A stretch of 10,152 nucleotides of DNA, from positions 1 through 10,152 of the forward strand of contig JANXQG010000073.1 of assembly GCA_025356915.1 (NCBI GenBank), written 5' to 3'. This stretch comes from Planctomycetota bacterium. Lineage in GTDB: Bacteria > Planctomycetota > Planctomycetia > Pirellulales > Thermoguttaceae. This document shows, one piece after another, positions 1 to 7,502 of this stretch. Each line of letters opens with the position of its first letter. Positions within the stretch are counted from its first letter, which is position 1. Made by a program: the position numbers and the translations under genes. The notes under the pieces are model-generated. The model was not told where the DNA came from. It was given only the letters and a program-made list of their open reading frames with translations, and searched no databases.

Positions 1-4
1 GAAC

Positions 5-31
5 CGGACGGCTTGCGCCGTGCCGCTTTTT
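5..31 (+). terminator. Terminator-like hairpin at left edge
   Basis: The arms ACGGC (8-12) and GCCGT (17-21) pair around a TTGC loop. Three more pairs (5-7 with 23-25) follow across a one-base bulge, and a CTTTTT run comes directly after. This fits a Rho-independent terminator for a plus-strand gene ending left of the window. Hairpins with a 'cTTGCg' loop are also common as dispersed intergenic repeats in planctomycetes, so it could be a copy of such a repeat. Confidence 0.5.
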
Positions 32-660
32 GGTGAAACTCCGAAAGATACGACCTATGCGAGACACTACACTAGAGCCTACCGATTTCGCTTGCCCATC
101 TTGTCCTTCTTTCAGAATGTTCCTCGGGCCTCTGACCGGATTTTGGAAAATCGAAAAGTGTTGACCAACAAATTCCCCACGTAAATGGGCCTCTCTACAA
201 GGGTTACGTGGAATCTGCGCGAGTTTTGGCCAGTGGCAGATTTCGGCACAAGCCTGAACCGCAAACGAAGAACCACCCGGAATTAAGAAGCGTGATCAGA
301 TCAAGGCGATTCAATTCGGCCTGATTTACGAGTCGAATTTCACCGCCTCCGGGGCGTCTTAGAACTGAGCCGCTGGCTGCAATCCCTTCTGGATCGGTCC
401 CAACCGCGTCCTGCTTAAGGTCCCCTCCCGCTGCGGAGCAGCCGCCAAGAGTTTGGCAAAGCCCGCATGCACGATCATCACGACGCCGATCAAGGCGTGG
501 AAGCGACGCGAGCCGGTGATTACCTTCGGCGGATGGGGAACATCGTTGCATTGCGGGGTTTCCGCATCTACAATGACGACCGTGTAATAGACAGAAATTT
601 CGGACATGAGCGTACTTCTAAAATGATTGATGTCGATACTGGGGCTAGGTAGGTTCGTAT
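32..660. other. Gene-poor stretch, no supported gene
   Basis: Several short open frames exist on both strands here (for example 204-551 minus, 359-670 minus, 467-652 plus). They overlap one another, lack good ribosome binding sites and match no family I recognise. One plus-frame segment ending at the TAA at 585-587 reads smoothly for about 25 residues and may be the end of a decayed gene. I cannot assign it. A TTGACC hexamer at 161-166 resembles a -35 box but has no convincing -10 partner. Confidence 0.4.
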
Positions 661-1083
<423 letters not shown>

Positions 1084-1350
1084 CATGATCGCCCCTTATT
1101 CCGAAATTCCTGCGAGGGCGAACGGATAGTAACTAAATCCGTTTCGTAAATGCCAAGATGGAGACGGCCACGTGAAAGATGATCCAGGTGCCCGCTTCGG
1201 GGCGGTCGGGTCTTCTTTCCAGCCAGCTTGACAGGGTACAGTAGCCGCTTCATCCGGCGTGCTCGTCGCAGCCACAATGCCCCGCAGTATTTCAAGGGGC
1301 CGGGTAGGTTGAAACGATAAATGGAAACAACAACAAGGCGAAGAAAAAGC

Positions 1351-3162
1351 ATGAAACGCATGTTGATTGCAGTTGTAGTTGGTCTGATGACGGGGCTCAC
1401 CAGCCAGGCGGCGGAGAAGCCGGTCAAGGAATACATCGCTCATGCCGACGCCACTGACGCACCACGGGTCGTGCTCGGCGGCGAGGTTGGCAACGCCGCC
1501 GCCGCCTGCGCGGCCCGCCTCCGCTTCGCCCCCTTCGACTCTCTGCCCTGGCTGCGGGCTGATCTGACCGGCGAGAAAGTCACCGAGTCCGACGACCAGT
1601 GGGACCACATCATGAACCGGCCGTTCAAGGATTTTTCCGGCGACATCTCGGGCCGCTTCATCGAAATCATGGCCAGGGATTCGCGTGGCGACATGGTCGT
1701 GCACCCCGCGTTCAAGGGCCTGCTCGATGCCGTGCTGAAGCACCAGCGGCCGGGCGGCTATCTCTGCGCTTCGGGCGTCATCAATTGGTCGAAGCCCATC
1801 GATTACGCTGGTGGGGGCGACATGGCCAAGTGGGGGCGCATGATGCCTGCGCTGTGGGGCAATGCCCGTCTGCTGTGCGGCCTGGTCGAAACCATGCGCG
1901 CGTTCCCCTCGGACACCGCCATTGACCGTGCTGCCCGCGGCCTCGGCGATTTCTACATCTCGATGCTGCCCCGCTTCAACGACCCGCAGCGTGTCGCCGA
2001 ATACAACGCGGCCGGATCCTACGCTGCCGGCTATGTCACCTGCTGGTTTCCCGCTATGGAGGGGTTGGTCAAACTCGGCACGCTTACGGGAGAGCGGAAG
2101 TATCGTGATGCCGCCGCCACCATGGCGGCTTTCTACAAGCAATTCGACACGATTCCTGTCGACCATGCCCATGGCATGCTTTGTAACCAGGTGTCGCTCG
2201 TGCTGCTGTACGAGGCGACCCGGGATGCGTCGTACCTGGGACGCGTTGAGAAGCGGTGGGATGAACTCGTGACGGGCGGTTATGTCAATCCGGCGGGCGG
2301 CATCCTGGAGAAATGCAAGGTGAAGTTCGGTCGCGACGAGGGCTGCGCCATCGTCGACTGGCTTCGCCTCAACCTTGTCCTCGGGCGGGTCACCGGCAAC
2401 ACCCGCTACTGGGCCATGGCGGAACGCACGCTGCACAACCACTTCCTCCAGAACCAGACGACCAAGGGCGGCTTCGGCCACCGGCACGTCTTCTGCGACG
2501 ACGACGGCGCCTACGGCTTCGGGAGAAATATCAAGGAGTCCACTTGGTGCTGCACTTACCACGGCGAACTGGGCTTCATCAACTTGCGACAGCACCTGCT
2601 GGCCCGCTCCCGCGATGTGCTGACCTGCAACTTCGCCCTGGACTTCACAGCATCGGACGCCATTGGCACGACAACCTCGCTGCTGCGGCCCGGTTTGAAG
2701 GCAGGTGAGGTGGTGCGCCAGCGCGTTTCCCTGGCCGGCCAGCCGGCAACCGTTGTCAGAGTGCGATGGCCGCTTTGGGCCGACGGGGTCACCGCGGTCG
2801 ACGCTACGGATGCCGCACTGACTCTCGAAGCCAAGGACGGTTGGTATGCGACCGCACAGCCGGTCAACGAGGTGGAGTTCATCTTCACCGGCGGCGTTTA
2901 TGCCGAGGACCGCCGCTGTACGCGTCTCTCCCACGGGCCCCAGCCCGGCAAGCCCTTTGTGATGGGCTATGGCCCCAAGCTCCTGGCGGCAGAGGGCCGC
3001 ACCGCCGCCGTACCCGCCACCTGGCCGGTCACCCTCGATAAACTCAAAGCACAAGGTCTGGAGCCTTTTCCCGCCGTATTCAGGTGCAAGGACTGCTGCT
3101 TCGTCGTCGGGAAATCGGCAGGTGGGAGCGATTCAAACAACACGAAGGAAAACAAACATTGA
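1351..3162 (+). CDS. Secreted GH127-like beta-L-arabinofuranosidase
   Basis: This 603-residue exported protein resembles the GH127 (DUF1680) superfamily, whose members remove beta-linked L-arabinofuranose with an (alpha/alpha)6 barrel followed by beta-sandwich domains. A signal peptide ends near residue 20 (TSQAA). The barrel includes 'WGNARLLCGLVE' (from W169). The family's cysteine-based active site appears conserved: E330-G-C332 resembles the Glu338/Cys340 pair of the Bifidobacterium enzyme, and C400-C401 resembles Cys417/Cys418. E320 is a candidate for the zinc-ligand Glu322. From about residue 430 the chain looks beta-rich. The ATG at 1351 was chosen because it starts directly at the signal peptide; the in-frame ATG at 1321 would add a ten-residue basic leader. 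The SASA esterase follows 17 bp downstream, suggesting joint action on acetylated arabinose-bearing glycans. The 267 bp upstream hold no other gene. Arabinose specificity is inferred; the superfamily has other substrates. Confidence 0.82.
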   Translation: MKRMLIAVVVGLMTGLTSQAAEKPVKEYIAHADATDAPRVVLGGEVGNAAAACAARLRFAPFDSLPWLRADLTGEKVTESDDQWDHIMNRPFKDFSGDISGRFIEIMARDSRGDMVVHPAFKGLLDAVLKHQRPGGYLCASGVINWSKPIDYAGGGDMAKWGRMMPALWGNARLLCGLVETMRAFPSDTAIDRAARGLGDFYISMLPRFNDPQRVAEYNAAGSYAAGYVTCWFPAMEGLVKLGTLTGERKYRDAAATMAAFYKQFDTIPVDHAHGMLCNQVSLVLLYEATRDASYLGRVEKRWDELVTGGYVNPAGGILEKCKVKFGRDEGCAIVDWLRLNLVLGRVTGNTRYWAMAERTLHNHFLQNQTTKGGFGHRHVFCDDDGAYGFGRNIKESTWCCTYHGELGFINLRQHLLARSRDVLTCNFALDFTASDAIGTTTSLLRPGLKAGEVVRQRVSLAGQPATVVRVRWPLWADGVTAVDATDAALTLEAKDGWYATAQPVNEVEFIFTGGVYAEDRRCTRLSHGPQPGKPFVMGYGPKLLAAEGRTAAVPATWPVTLDKLKAQGLEPFPAVFRCKDCCFVVGKSAGGSDSNNTKENKH

Positions 3163-3179
3163 AGCACATAGAACAGAGA

Positions 3180-4211
3180 ATGAAACTCGCGTTAATCGCA
3201 GTCGTTGGTAGTCTGATGCTGGGAGCGACCAGCCAAGCGGCCGAGAAGCCGGTCAAGGTGTTTATCTTGGCCGGGCAGTCCAACATGGTCGGCCACGGCA
3301 AGGCTGAGGAGGGCGCCAACCCCGCCTTCTTCATCGCCCCCAAGGGCGGCAAAAAGATACCCCGCGAGATCCCTGGCGGCGAGGGCAGTCTGCGCTTCCT
3401 GGTCAACCACCAACCGCAAAAATACGGCCCGAACGGCACCGAACCGCTGGTCGGCGCCAACGGCAAATGGCTGGTCGATCACAACGTGAAGGTCTATTCC
3501 TACTGCGACGGGACGACGAAAAAGGGCGACCTGATCATCGGCTATGGTGCGAACAACGGAGCCTGGATCGGGCCGGAGTACGGCTTTGGATGGGTCGTCG
3601 ACCGGGCGATCAAGGGCAAGGTGCTGCTCATCAAGGTGTCCACTGGTGGCACAAGTCTGAAGGTGGACTGGCGGCCGCCCTCGGCGGTGGCGCAGCGCGG
3701 CGGCGTGGTCGGTCCGCGTTACACGCAGATGGTTGAGATCGTGAAAAAGGTTGTGACCAACATGGGTGAGGAGTTCCCCGACTGCAATGGCATGAAATAC
3801 GAGATCGCTGGCTTTGGCTGGCATCAGGGGTTCAACGACAACTGCAACGCGGGCTTTGGCGACGAATACGAAAAGAACCTGGTGGACCTGATCCAGGATG
3901 TGCGCAAGGAGTTCGGCAAGCCGGATCTGCCGTTCGCAATCGCCACGACCTCGATGTTCCCGCCCAAGTCGCCTAGGAACCCGATCGAACTGGCGCAGCT
4001 GGCGGTCGCCGATCTGCGGAAGTACCCAAAGTTCAAGGGCAACGTCGCCACCGTTGACGCCCGGCCGTTCTGGCGCGACGAAAAAATCTCGCCCAGCAAC
4101 TTCGGCTACCACTGGAACCACAATGGCGAGAGCCATTATCTCATTGGCGAGGCTATGGGCCAGGCGATGGTGAAACTGCTCGAGCAGAAGAAGGGAGATA
4201 GGCACCCATAA
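3180..4211 (+). CDS. Secreted SASA/DUF303 carbohydrate acetylesterase
   Basis: This 343-residue SGNH-fold esterase belongs to the sialate O-acetylesterase-like (SASA, DUF303) family, which includes acetylxylan esterases. After a signal peptide (cleavage near TSQAA), the nucleophile block 'ILAGQSNMVG' contains Ser34. 'FGWHQGFND' at 212-220 is the conserved family block, and the C-terminal 'GYHWNHNGESHYLIGEAMG' (from about 309) supplies the candidate catalytic histidine near H311. The length is normal and the gene looks intact. The ATG at 3180 begins at the signal peptide. The frame stays open upstream to an ATG at 3084, but that would overlap the GH127 gene and add 32 residues with no export role. 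It is probably co-transcribed with the upstream glycosidase, whose first 26 residues are nearly the same. The exact substrate (xylan, pectin or another acetylated glycan) cannot be read from sequence. Confidence 0.88.
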   Translation: MKLALIAVVGSLMLGATSQAAEKPVKVFILAGQSNMVGHGKAEEGANPAFFIAPKGGKKIPREIPGGEGSLRFLVNHQPQKYGPNGTEPLVGANGKWLVDHNVKVYSYCDGTTKKGDLIIGYGANNGAWIGPEYGFGWVVDRAIKGKVLLIKVSTGGTSLKVDWRPPSAVAQRGGVVGPRYTQMVEIVKKVVTNMGEEFPDCNGMKYEIAGFGWHQGFNDNCNAGFGDEYEKNLVDLIQDVRKEFGKPDLPFAIATTSMFPPKSPRNPIELAQLAVADLRKYPKFKGNVATVDARPFWRDEKISPSNFGYHWNHNGESHYLIGEAMGQAMVKLLEQKKGDRHP

Positions 4212-4640
4212 CAACAAAATCACGTTTTGTAATCTTGGCTTGTCTGACATGCGTCTGCGTACATGCCGCCGACCGCCGATGCGACGAAGCTCGCGCCCAC
4301 CTTCACGCTGGCGCAGTCGGCCAAGTCCGATCCGCCTTCTGGTACGTCGCGCGATTTCAGCGCCCCGCAGAAATACACCGTCACTGCCCAGGACGGTTCG
4401 ACGCAGGTCTACAAAGTGAACGTGCTCAAGAGCACGGGTGACGGCCCGACGGCGTTTGCCTGGACGAGCCCAGCCGCAGGCAAATGGAGCGACGGCACCC
4501 GATGGTCGAACAACCTCGCCACGGGCGCGCCGCCTGCCGCAGCCGGCCGGCCCGACTACCTTCTGGACTTCAGCAAGACTGGCCCGAACGCCGTCACAAA
4601 TGATCTGGGCTCGGATTTCCTGCTGAATCAGCAGTTTATC
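4208..4640 (+). pseudogene. Remnant of a secreted PATR/autotransporter-repeat protein
   Basis: A signal-peptide-like run (FVILACLTCVCVHAA) is encoded in one frame from 4208. It has a strong Shine-Dalgarno AAGGGAG at 4191-4197, but the codon at the expected start position is ATA (4208-4210). Near 4260-4280 coding sense moves to another frame, which reads 'LAPTFTLAQSA' and 'TVTAQDGSTQVYKVNV'. This is a cadherin-like beta-sandwich segment common in large surface proteins of Verrucomicrobia and Planctomycetota. Then comes 'GKWSDGTRWSNNLATG', the start of a passenger-associated (PATR) repeat. The homology stops near 4630 in mid-repeat. I read this as two scraps of a large secreted adhesin-like or glycan-binding protein, joined by deletion and frameshift. 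It lies directly downstream of the esterase and could once have been the third gene of that operon. Confidence 0.6.
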
Positions 4641-4748
4641 GAACACACGATCCCCGAAAAACCGAACAGCCGATTGCAGAAGTACCGCATTACGGAGGCG
4701 GGAGCAAGCTGGCTGGGAAGCCTGGGCATAGGTAAGACCAAACCATGA
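4629..4748 (+). pseudogene. C-terminal winged-helix tail of a Fic- or RecG/AlbA_2-like protein
   Basis: Codons 4632-4748 encode 'FIEHTIPEKPNSRLQKYRI' followed by a short hydrophobic end and TGA. This block is the characteristic end of the winged-helix domain that closes many Fic proteins and AlbA_2/RecG-like putative transcriptional regulators, which are frequent companions of type I restriction-modification genes. Everything upstream of it has been lost. It now continues in frame from the PATR fragment, giving an artificial 161-codon ORF from 4263. Its stop overlaps the ATG of the hsdR remnant by four bases, the coupling expected of an intact operon. Which of the two families it came from cannot be decided from about 38 residues. 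Confidence 0.6.
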
Positions 4749-4793
4749 GCAGCGTCGGCCAGATCGAAAAGTTGACCCAGAAGCGTGTGGTGA
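4745..4793 (+). pseudogene. hsdR: First codons of type I restriction subunit HsdR (remnant)
   Basis: The ATG at 4745 opens 'MSSVGQIEKLTQKRVV', which closely matches the N-terminus of many HsdR proteins (an M-S-x-V/I-G-Q-x-E-x-x-T-Q-x-R-V-V/I pattern). It overlaps the upstream stop as ATGA. Homology ends after about 16 codons, where the next DNA is hsdR interior in the opposite orientation. In the intact gene this would begin the roughly 1000-residue motor and nuclease subunit of a type I restriction enzyme. Short as it is, its position between the winged-helix tail and the YgjP remnant supports the call. Confidence 0.55.
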
Positions 4794-4910
4794 ATCGTCC
4801 TGCCTGCTCGTCCTCACTGCATTGTGCACGGCGGTAGCTAATGCCTCGTCCTTGCCCAGATTGTCGTAAAGCGACCGCTTTGCCGGCGTGCTCATCGCCT
4901 GGGGGTACGT
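4794..4910 (-). pseudogene. hsdR: Inverted fragment of HsdR interior
   Basis: Read on the minus strand from 4910, the sequence gives T-Y-P-Q-A-M, then 'STPAKRSLYDNLGKDEALA', then 'AVRTSRQDD'. This matches the region near the HsdR C-terminus with its STPAKRALYDNLG and SRQDDWRGN landmarks. It stops at 4794, just before the expected W-R-G. It faces the opposite way to the hsdR start at 4745 and to the YgjP gene at 4908, although these normally lie in one direction. An internal inversion plus deletion, rather than a simple deletion, is needed to explain it. It lies inside a long minus-strand frame (3192-4970) that is otherwise a shadow of other genes. Confidence 0.65.
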
Positions 4911-5464
4911 CTGGCAGTGTCCAACGACGCGGTGCGGCTGGCGGTCATCGGGAAGCTCGGTTGGATCCAAGCGGCAGCGGGCACGGTTCGAGGCACAGCC
5001 ACGGCAGTCCGAGCGCGAGATGGTCAGCGGCGAGAGTCACTATGCGTGTGGGCGGCGCTACCGACTTCGCGTTATGGAACGGCCGGGAACGCCTGAAGTT
5101 GTGCTGCGGAACAGATCCACGCTCGAACTCCACGTGCCGGCGGAATCGGGCGTCGAGCGGCGCGAGCGGGTGTTGCAGGGATGGTATTTTGGGGGTTCAG
5201 GTCGCCGACTGGGGTGTTGAAAAGATGAAAACCAAGTAGGGTGCATGCAACATCGACGCCCGCCGTATCTGGCTGAACCTGGAGCTGGCGAAGAAGCCGG
5301 TGCAGTGCCTCGAATACCTGGTCGTCCACGAATTGGTGCACTTGGTGGAGCGGCACCACAACGACCGGTTCATGGCGATCATGGACAAATGCCTGCCGCA
5401 ATGGCGCTTGCATCGGCAGGAGCTGAACGCCGCGCCGCTTGCCCATGAGACTTGGGGATACTGA
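4908..5464 (+). pseudogene. Broken YgjP/SprT-like zinc metallopeptidase (DUF45)
   Basis: Pieces in three frames rebuild most of a YgjP-like (PF01863) protein, a frequent gene just downstream of hsdR. Frame one (4908 to about 4970) reads 'LAVSNDAVRLAVIGKLGWIQ'. A one-base insertion near 4970 moves sense to the frame of 'RARFEAQPRQSEREMVSGES' and 'ERRERVLQGWY'. About 20 residues are then deleted at 5185-5190, and the third frame reads 'LGVQVADWGVEKMKTK'. There TAG at 5237-5239 replaces the tryptophan codon of the K-T-K-W-G-x-C-N motif. It continues to the zinc motif 'VVHELVHLVERHHNDRF' (HExxH, histidine codons at 5327 and 5339) and ends with 'APLAHETWGY' and TGA at 5462-5464. The N-terminus is missing. 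The gene cannot make an active protein. Confidence 0.85.
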
Positions 5465-5633
5465 TGGGGCGAACACACATAGGATTCCTGATCCGCCGAC
5501 TACAAGCGCTCGTCGGAGTGGGGTATCCGAGAAGAAGAAAGCGTCCAAGCGACCGGAAGCTGCGCAATCGTCGGACGTTCCGGAAACGGATGAGGAGCAC
5601 TGTAGTGTCATGGACGAATTGAAGAAACTCTGA
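5439..5633 (+). other. Short open frame coupled to dinB
   Basis: An open frame ends in a lysine- and acid-rich stretch (SEKKKASKRPEAAQSS, then MDELKKL) and a TGA that overlaps the dinB start as TGATG. The overlap is what a translated upstream gene would show. However, the first part of the frame runs through the end of the YgjP remnant, so a real start, if any, lies within about 5465-5600. I recognise no family. It may be the C-terminus of a lost gene that once preceded dinB, or chance. Confidence 0.25.
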
Positions 5634-6913
5634 TGCCTAACCATTTCGATAATCAGCCGCATTTTCCAGGTCAGGCCACGAACTTCTTAAAGCGGGATTT
5701 AGGCGAAACGACGGACAAACCGGATGAGGAACGGCAAGTGATAATCCATGCGGATCTCGACGCCTTCTACGCCTCGGTGGAAGAACGAGACCGTCCGGAA
5801 CTGGTCGGCAAGCCGGTCATCGTGGGCGGTTCGCCGGAGAAGCGGGGCGTGGTGTGTGCGGCCAACTACGTCGCCCGCAAGTACGGCGTGCATAGTGCCA
5901 TGCCTGCCGTCACTGCGCGGCGCCTCTGTCCGCAGGGCATCTACCTGCCACCCAGGATCGACTACTACGCCGAGGTTTCCCGGAAGATCCGCGACATTTT
6001 CGAGCGGTTCACGCCCCTCGTGGAGCCCCTGTCGCTTGACGAGGCCTTCCTGGACGTGACCGGCACCGAGCACCTCTTCGGCCAGGCCGTGGAGATCGGG
6101 CGGCAAATCAAACAGGCCATCCGCACGGAATTACGGCTGGTAGCCTCCGTGGGCGTGGCGCCCAACAAGTTCCTGGCCAAGATCGCCAGCGACCTGAAAA
6201 AGCCCGACGCCCTGGTCATCGTGGAACCGGCCAAGGTGCAGGAGTTCCTTGACCCGCTGCCCGTGGAGCGGCTCTGGGGCGTGGGCAAGCAGAGCAGCAA
6301 GGTCTTCGAGCGGCTGGGCATCCGCACTATCGCCCAGCTTCGCCAATGCCCCCTCGACATCCTCCGGGCACGCTTCGGCAGTAATGGGGAGCACCTCTGG
6401 GATCTGGCCCACGGCCGCGACGGCCGTGCGGTGGTGCCCGAGCGGGAGGCCAAGTCCATATCCAACGAAACGACGTTCGAGCGGGACATCAGCGACATGG
6501 ACGTGCTGCGGGCCTGGCTGGTGGACCTCGTTGACCAGGTAGGTTGCCGATTGAGGCGGCATGGGATGCGGGGTCGGACGGTCCAGCTCAAGGTCCGCTT
6601 CGCCGACTTCTCGCTCATCACCCGATCCTGCACCTTGCCGGAGCCCACGGACATTACCGACGAGCTGTGGCGGGCGGCCGACGAGCTTCTATGCCAGCGA
6701 CTTCCGGCCGGGCACCTGCCCGTTCGGCTTCTGGGCATGGGCCTCAGCGGCCTGGACGACACGGGGCTGGCCCAGGGCATGCTCTTCGACGGCGAGGATC
6801 GGGAGAAGCACGAGCGGGCGGACGACGTGGCCGACCAGATCAAGGAGCGATTCTGGGTAGGGGCGATACGGCGGGGGAGCAGCCTTCGGGGCGAAAGTCC
6901 CAGGACGCCGTAG
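5633..6913 (+). CDS. dinB: DNA polymerase IV (Y-family translesion polymerase)
   Basis: This 426-residue error-prone polymerase is expected to bypass DNA lesions at stalled forks. Catalytic carboxylates are visible: D41 in 'HADLDAFYASVEERD' and D136-E137 in 'SLDEAFLDVTG'. The steric-gate region 'AFYASVE' is at 44-50, the nucleotide-binding 'VVCAANYVARKYGV' is present, and 'GVAPNKFLAKIASDLKKP' precedes the thumb with its 'LWGVGKQSSKVFERLGI' helix-hairpin-helix. A little-finger domain follows, then Q381-GMLF385, which fits a beta-clamp binding motif. The C-terminus has the usual 'RADDVADQIKERF' and 'RRGSSL'. All domains are intact. The N-terminus is about 36 residues longer than typical Pol IV (which starts a few residues before the HxDxDxF block), and an internal start cannot be excluded. 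The last ten residues are slightly longer than usual. I see no SOS box. Confidence 0.95.
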   Translation: MPNHFDNQPHFPGQATNFLKRDLGETTDKPDEERQVIIHADLDAFYASVEERDRPELVGKPVIVGGSPEKRGVVCAANYVARKYGVHSAMPAVTARRLCPQGIYLPPRIDYYAEVSRKIRDIFERFTPLVEPLSLDEAFLDVTGTEHLFGQAVEIGRQIKQAIRTELRLVASVGVAPNKFLAKIASDLKKPDALVIVEPAKVQEFLDPLPVERLWGVGKQSSKVFERLGIRTIAQLRQCPLDILRARFGSNGEHLWDLAHGRDGRAVVPEREAKSISNETTFERDISDMDVLRAWLVDLVDQVGCRLRRHGMRGRTVQLKVRFADFSLITRSCTLPEPTDITDELWRAADELLCQRLPAGHLPVRLLGMGLSGLDDTGLAQGMLFDGEDREKHERADDVADQIKERFWVGAIRRGSSLRGESPRTP

Positions 6914-7044
6914 CTCGATTCTAACAGGCTCAGAAAATCCGCCGCCCCAAAGCCGTGGCCGAGATGAGCGGAGTCCTGCGAGCTTCCAGCAGTCCCCACG
7001 GGCACGATGGCGACCGCCACTGATTACCCCTTTGGCCGCACTTT

Positions 7045-7068
7045 TCGTATCACCAATCGTATCACCGA
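7045..7068. repeat. 12-bp tandem direct repeat
   Basis: TCGTATCACCAA at 7045-7056 is followed directly by TCGTATCACCGA at 7057-7068, with one mismatch. Its layout resembles the tandem 11-mer at 9957-9978, though the sequences differ. It could be a protein-binding or integrase arm-type site, or simple slippage. Confidence 0.6.
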
Positions 7069-7084
7069 GGCCAAGAAACGAAAA

Positions 7085-7131
7085 CAGCCGCATCAAGCGG
7101 CTGCTTCGTAAGTCCTTTCGGGATAAGGACT
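7085..7131. other. Two perfect tandem stem-loops
   Basis: Hairpin one is CAGCCGC (7085-7091), loop ATCAA, GCGGCTG (7097-7103). Hairpin two is AGTCCTT (7111-7117), loop TCGGGAT, AAGGACT (7125-7131). Both have perfect 7-bp stems, 7 nt apart. On the minus strand the first is followed by TTTTCGTTTCT, which makes it a plausible minus-strand terminator. The plus side lacks a T-run. The pair may instead be part of a structured RNA or an att-type site. Confidence 0.5.
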
Positions 7132-7502
7132 TCAATCTAAGTCGGGACAACAAGACGGCTATTGAACTTTTTCTGACCGGTCTGGGTGGTTGGGACGCCA
7201 TCATGCGACGACGGATAGATGACGGTAAGTCGAAGCAGGATTGATCCTTACGATTCACCGCATTCATCTTTTGTGCCCGTACCACAACGGGCCACACCCC
7301 CGTCGGGGCCGGTCGGACAGCAGCTTGGTCTCCTGATTCTTTTCAGTCAGCAGGATTCGCAGGCTTTCGGCTTGTAGCCCATCCCACCGATCCAGTATAG
7401 CCGCCGGCCGGCACGAATGCCAGCGTCGACGTCGACTCTACCCTCGGTGCCTTGATCCGGCTCGGTGTTCATTTCCAAACTCATCATGGCCGATGGTGGG
7501 TA

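Larger units (their letters stand above)
6914..7500. other. Mostly non-coding stretch between dinB and the toxin-antitoxin locus
   Basis: About 590 bp without a gene I can confirm. It contains a 12-bp tandem repeat and two perfect hairpins (separate entries). A small plus-strand frame ending at 7244 finishes with 'KTAIELFLTGLGGWDAIMRR', which reads like real protein. Its upstream part runs through the hairpins, so at most its last 35 or so codons could be a gene remnant; I recognise no family. On the minus strand a frame around 7347-7490 also lacks support. No terminator clearly serves dinB. Confidence 0.35.

Noticed and set aside
1228..1233. TTGACA as promoter -35 for the glycosidase operon
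   Set aside because: No acceptable -10 box at 16-18 bp downstream, so a promoter is not supported.
1096..3054. Minus-strand open frame of 652 codons opposite the GH127 gene
   Set aside because: It is the antisense of a well-supported glycosidase in GC-rich DNA. Its translation has no recognisable domain and is rich in compositional noise.
3192..4970. Minus-strand open frame of 592 codons opposite the esterase
   Set aside because: Only the part at 4794-4910 (HsdR fragment) resembles real protein. The rest is antisense of the SASA gene and remnants.
5965..7020. Minus-strand open frame of 351 codons opposite dinB
   Set aside because: Serine/arginine-rich antisense translation of a conserved polymerase gene, with no family match.
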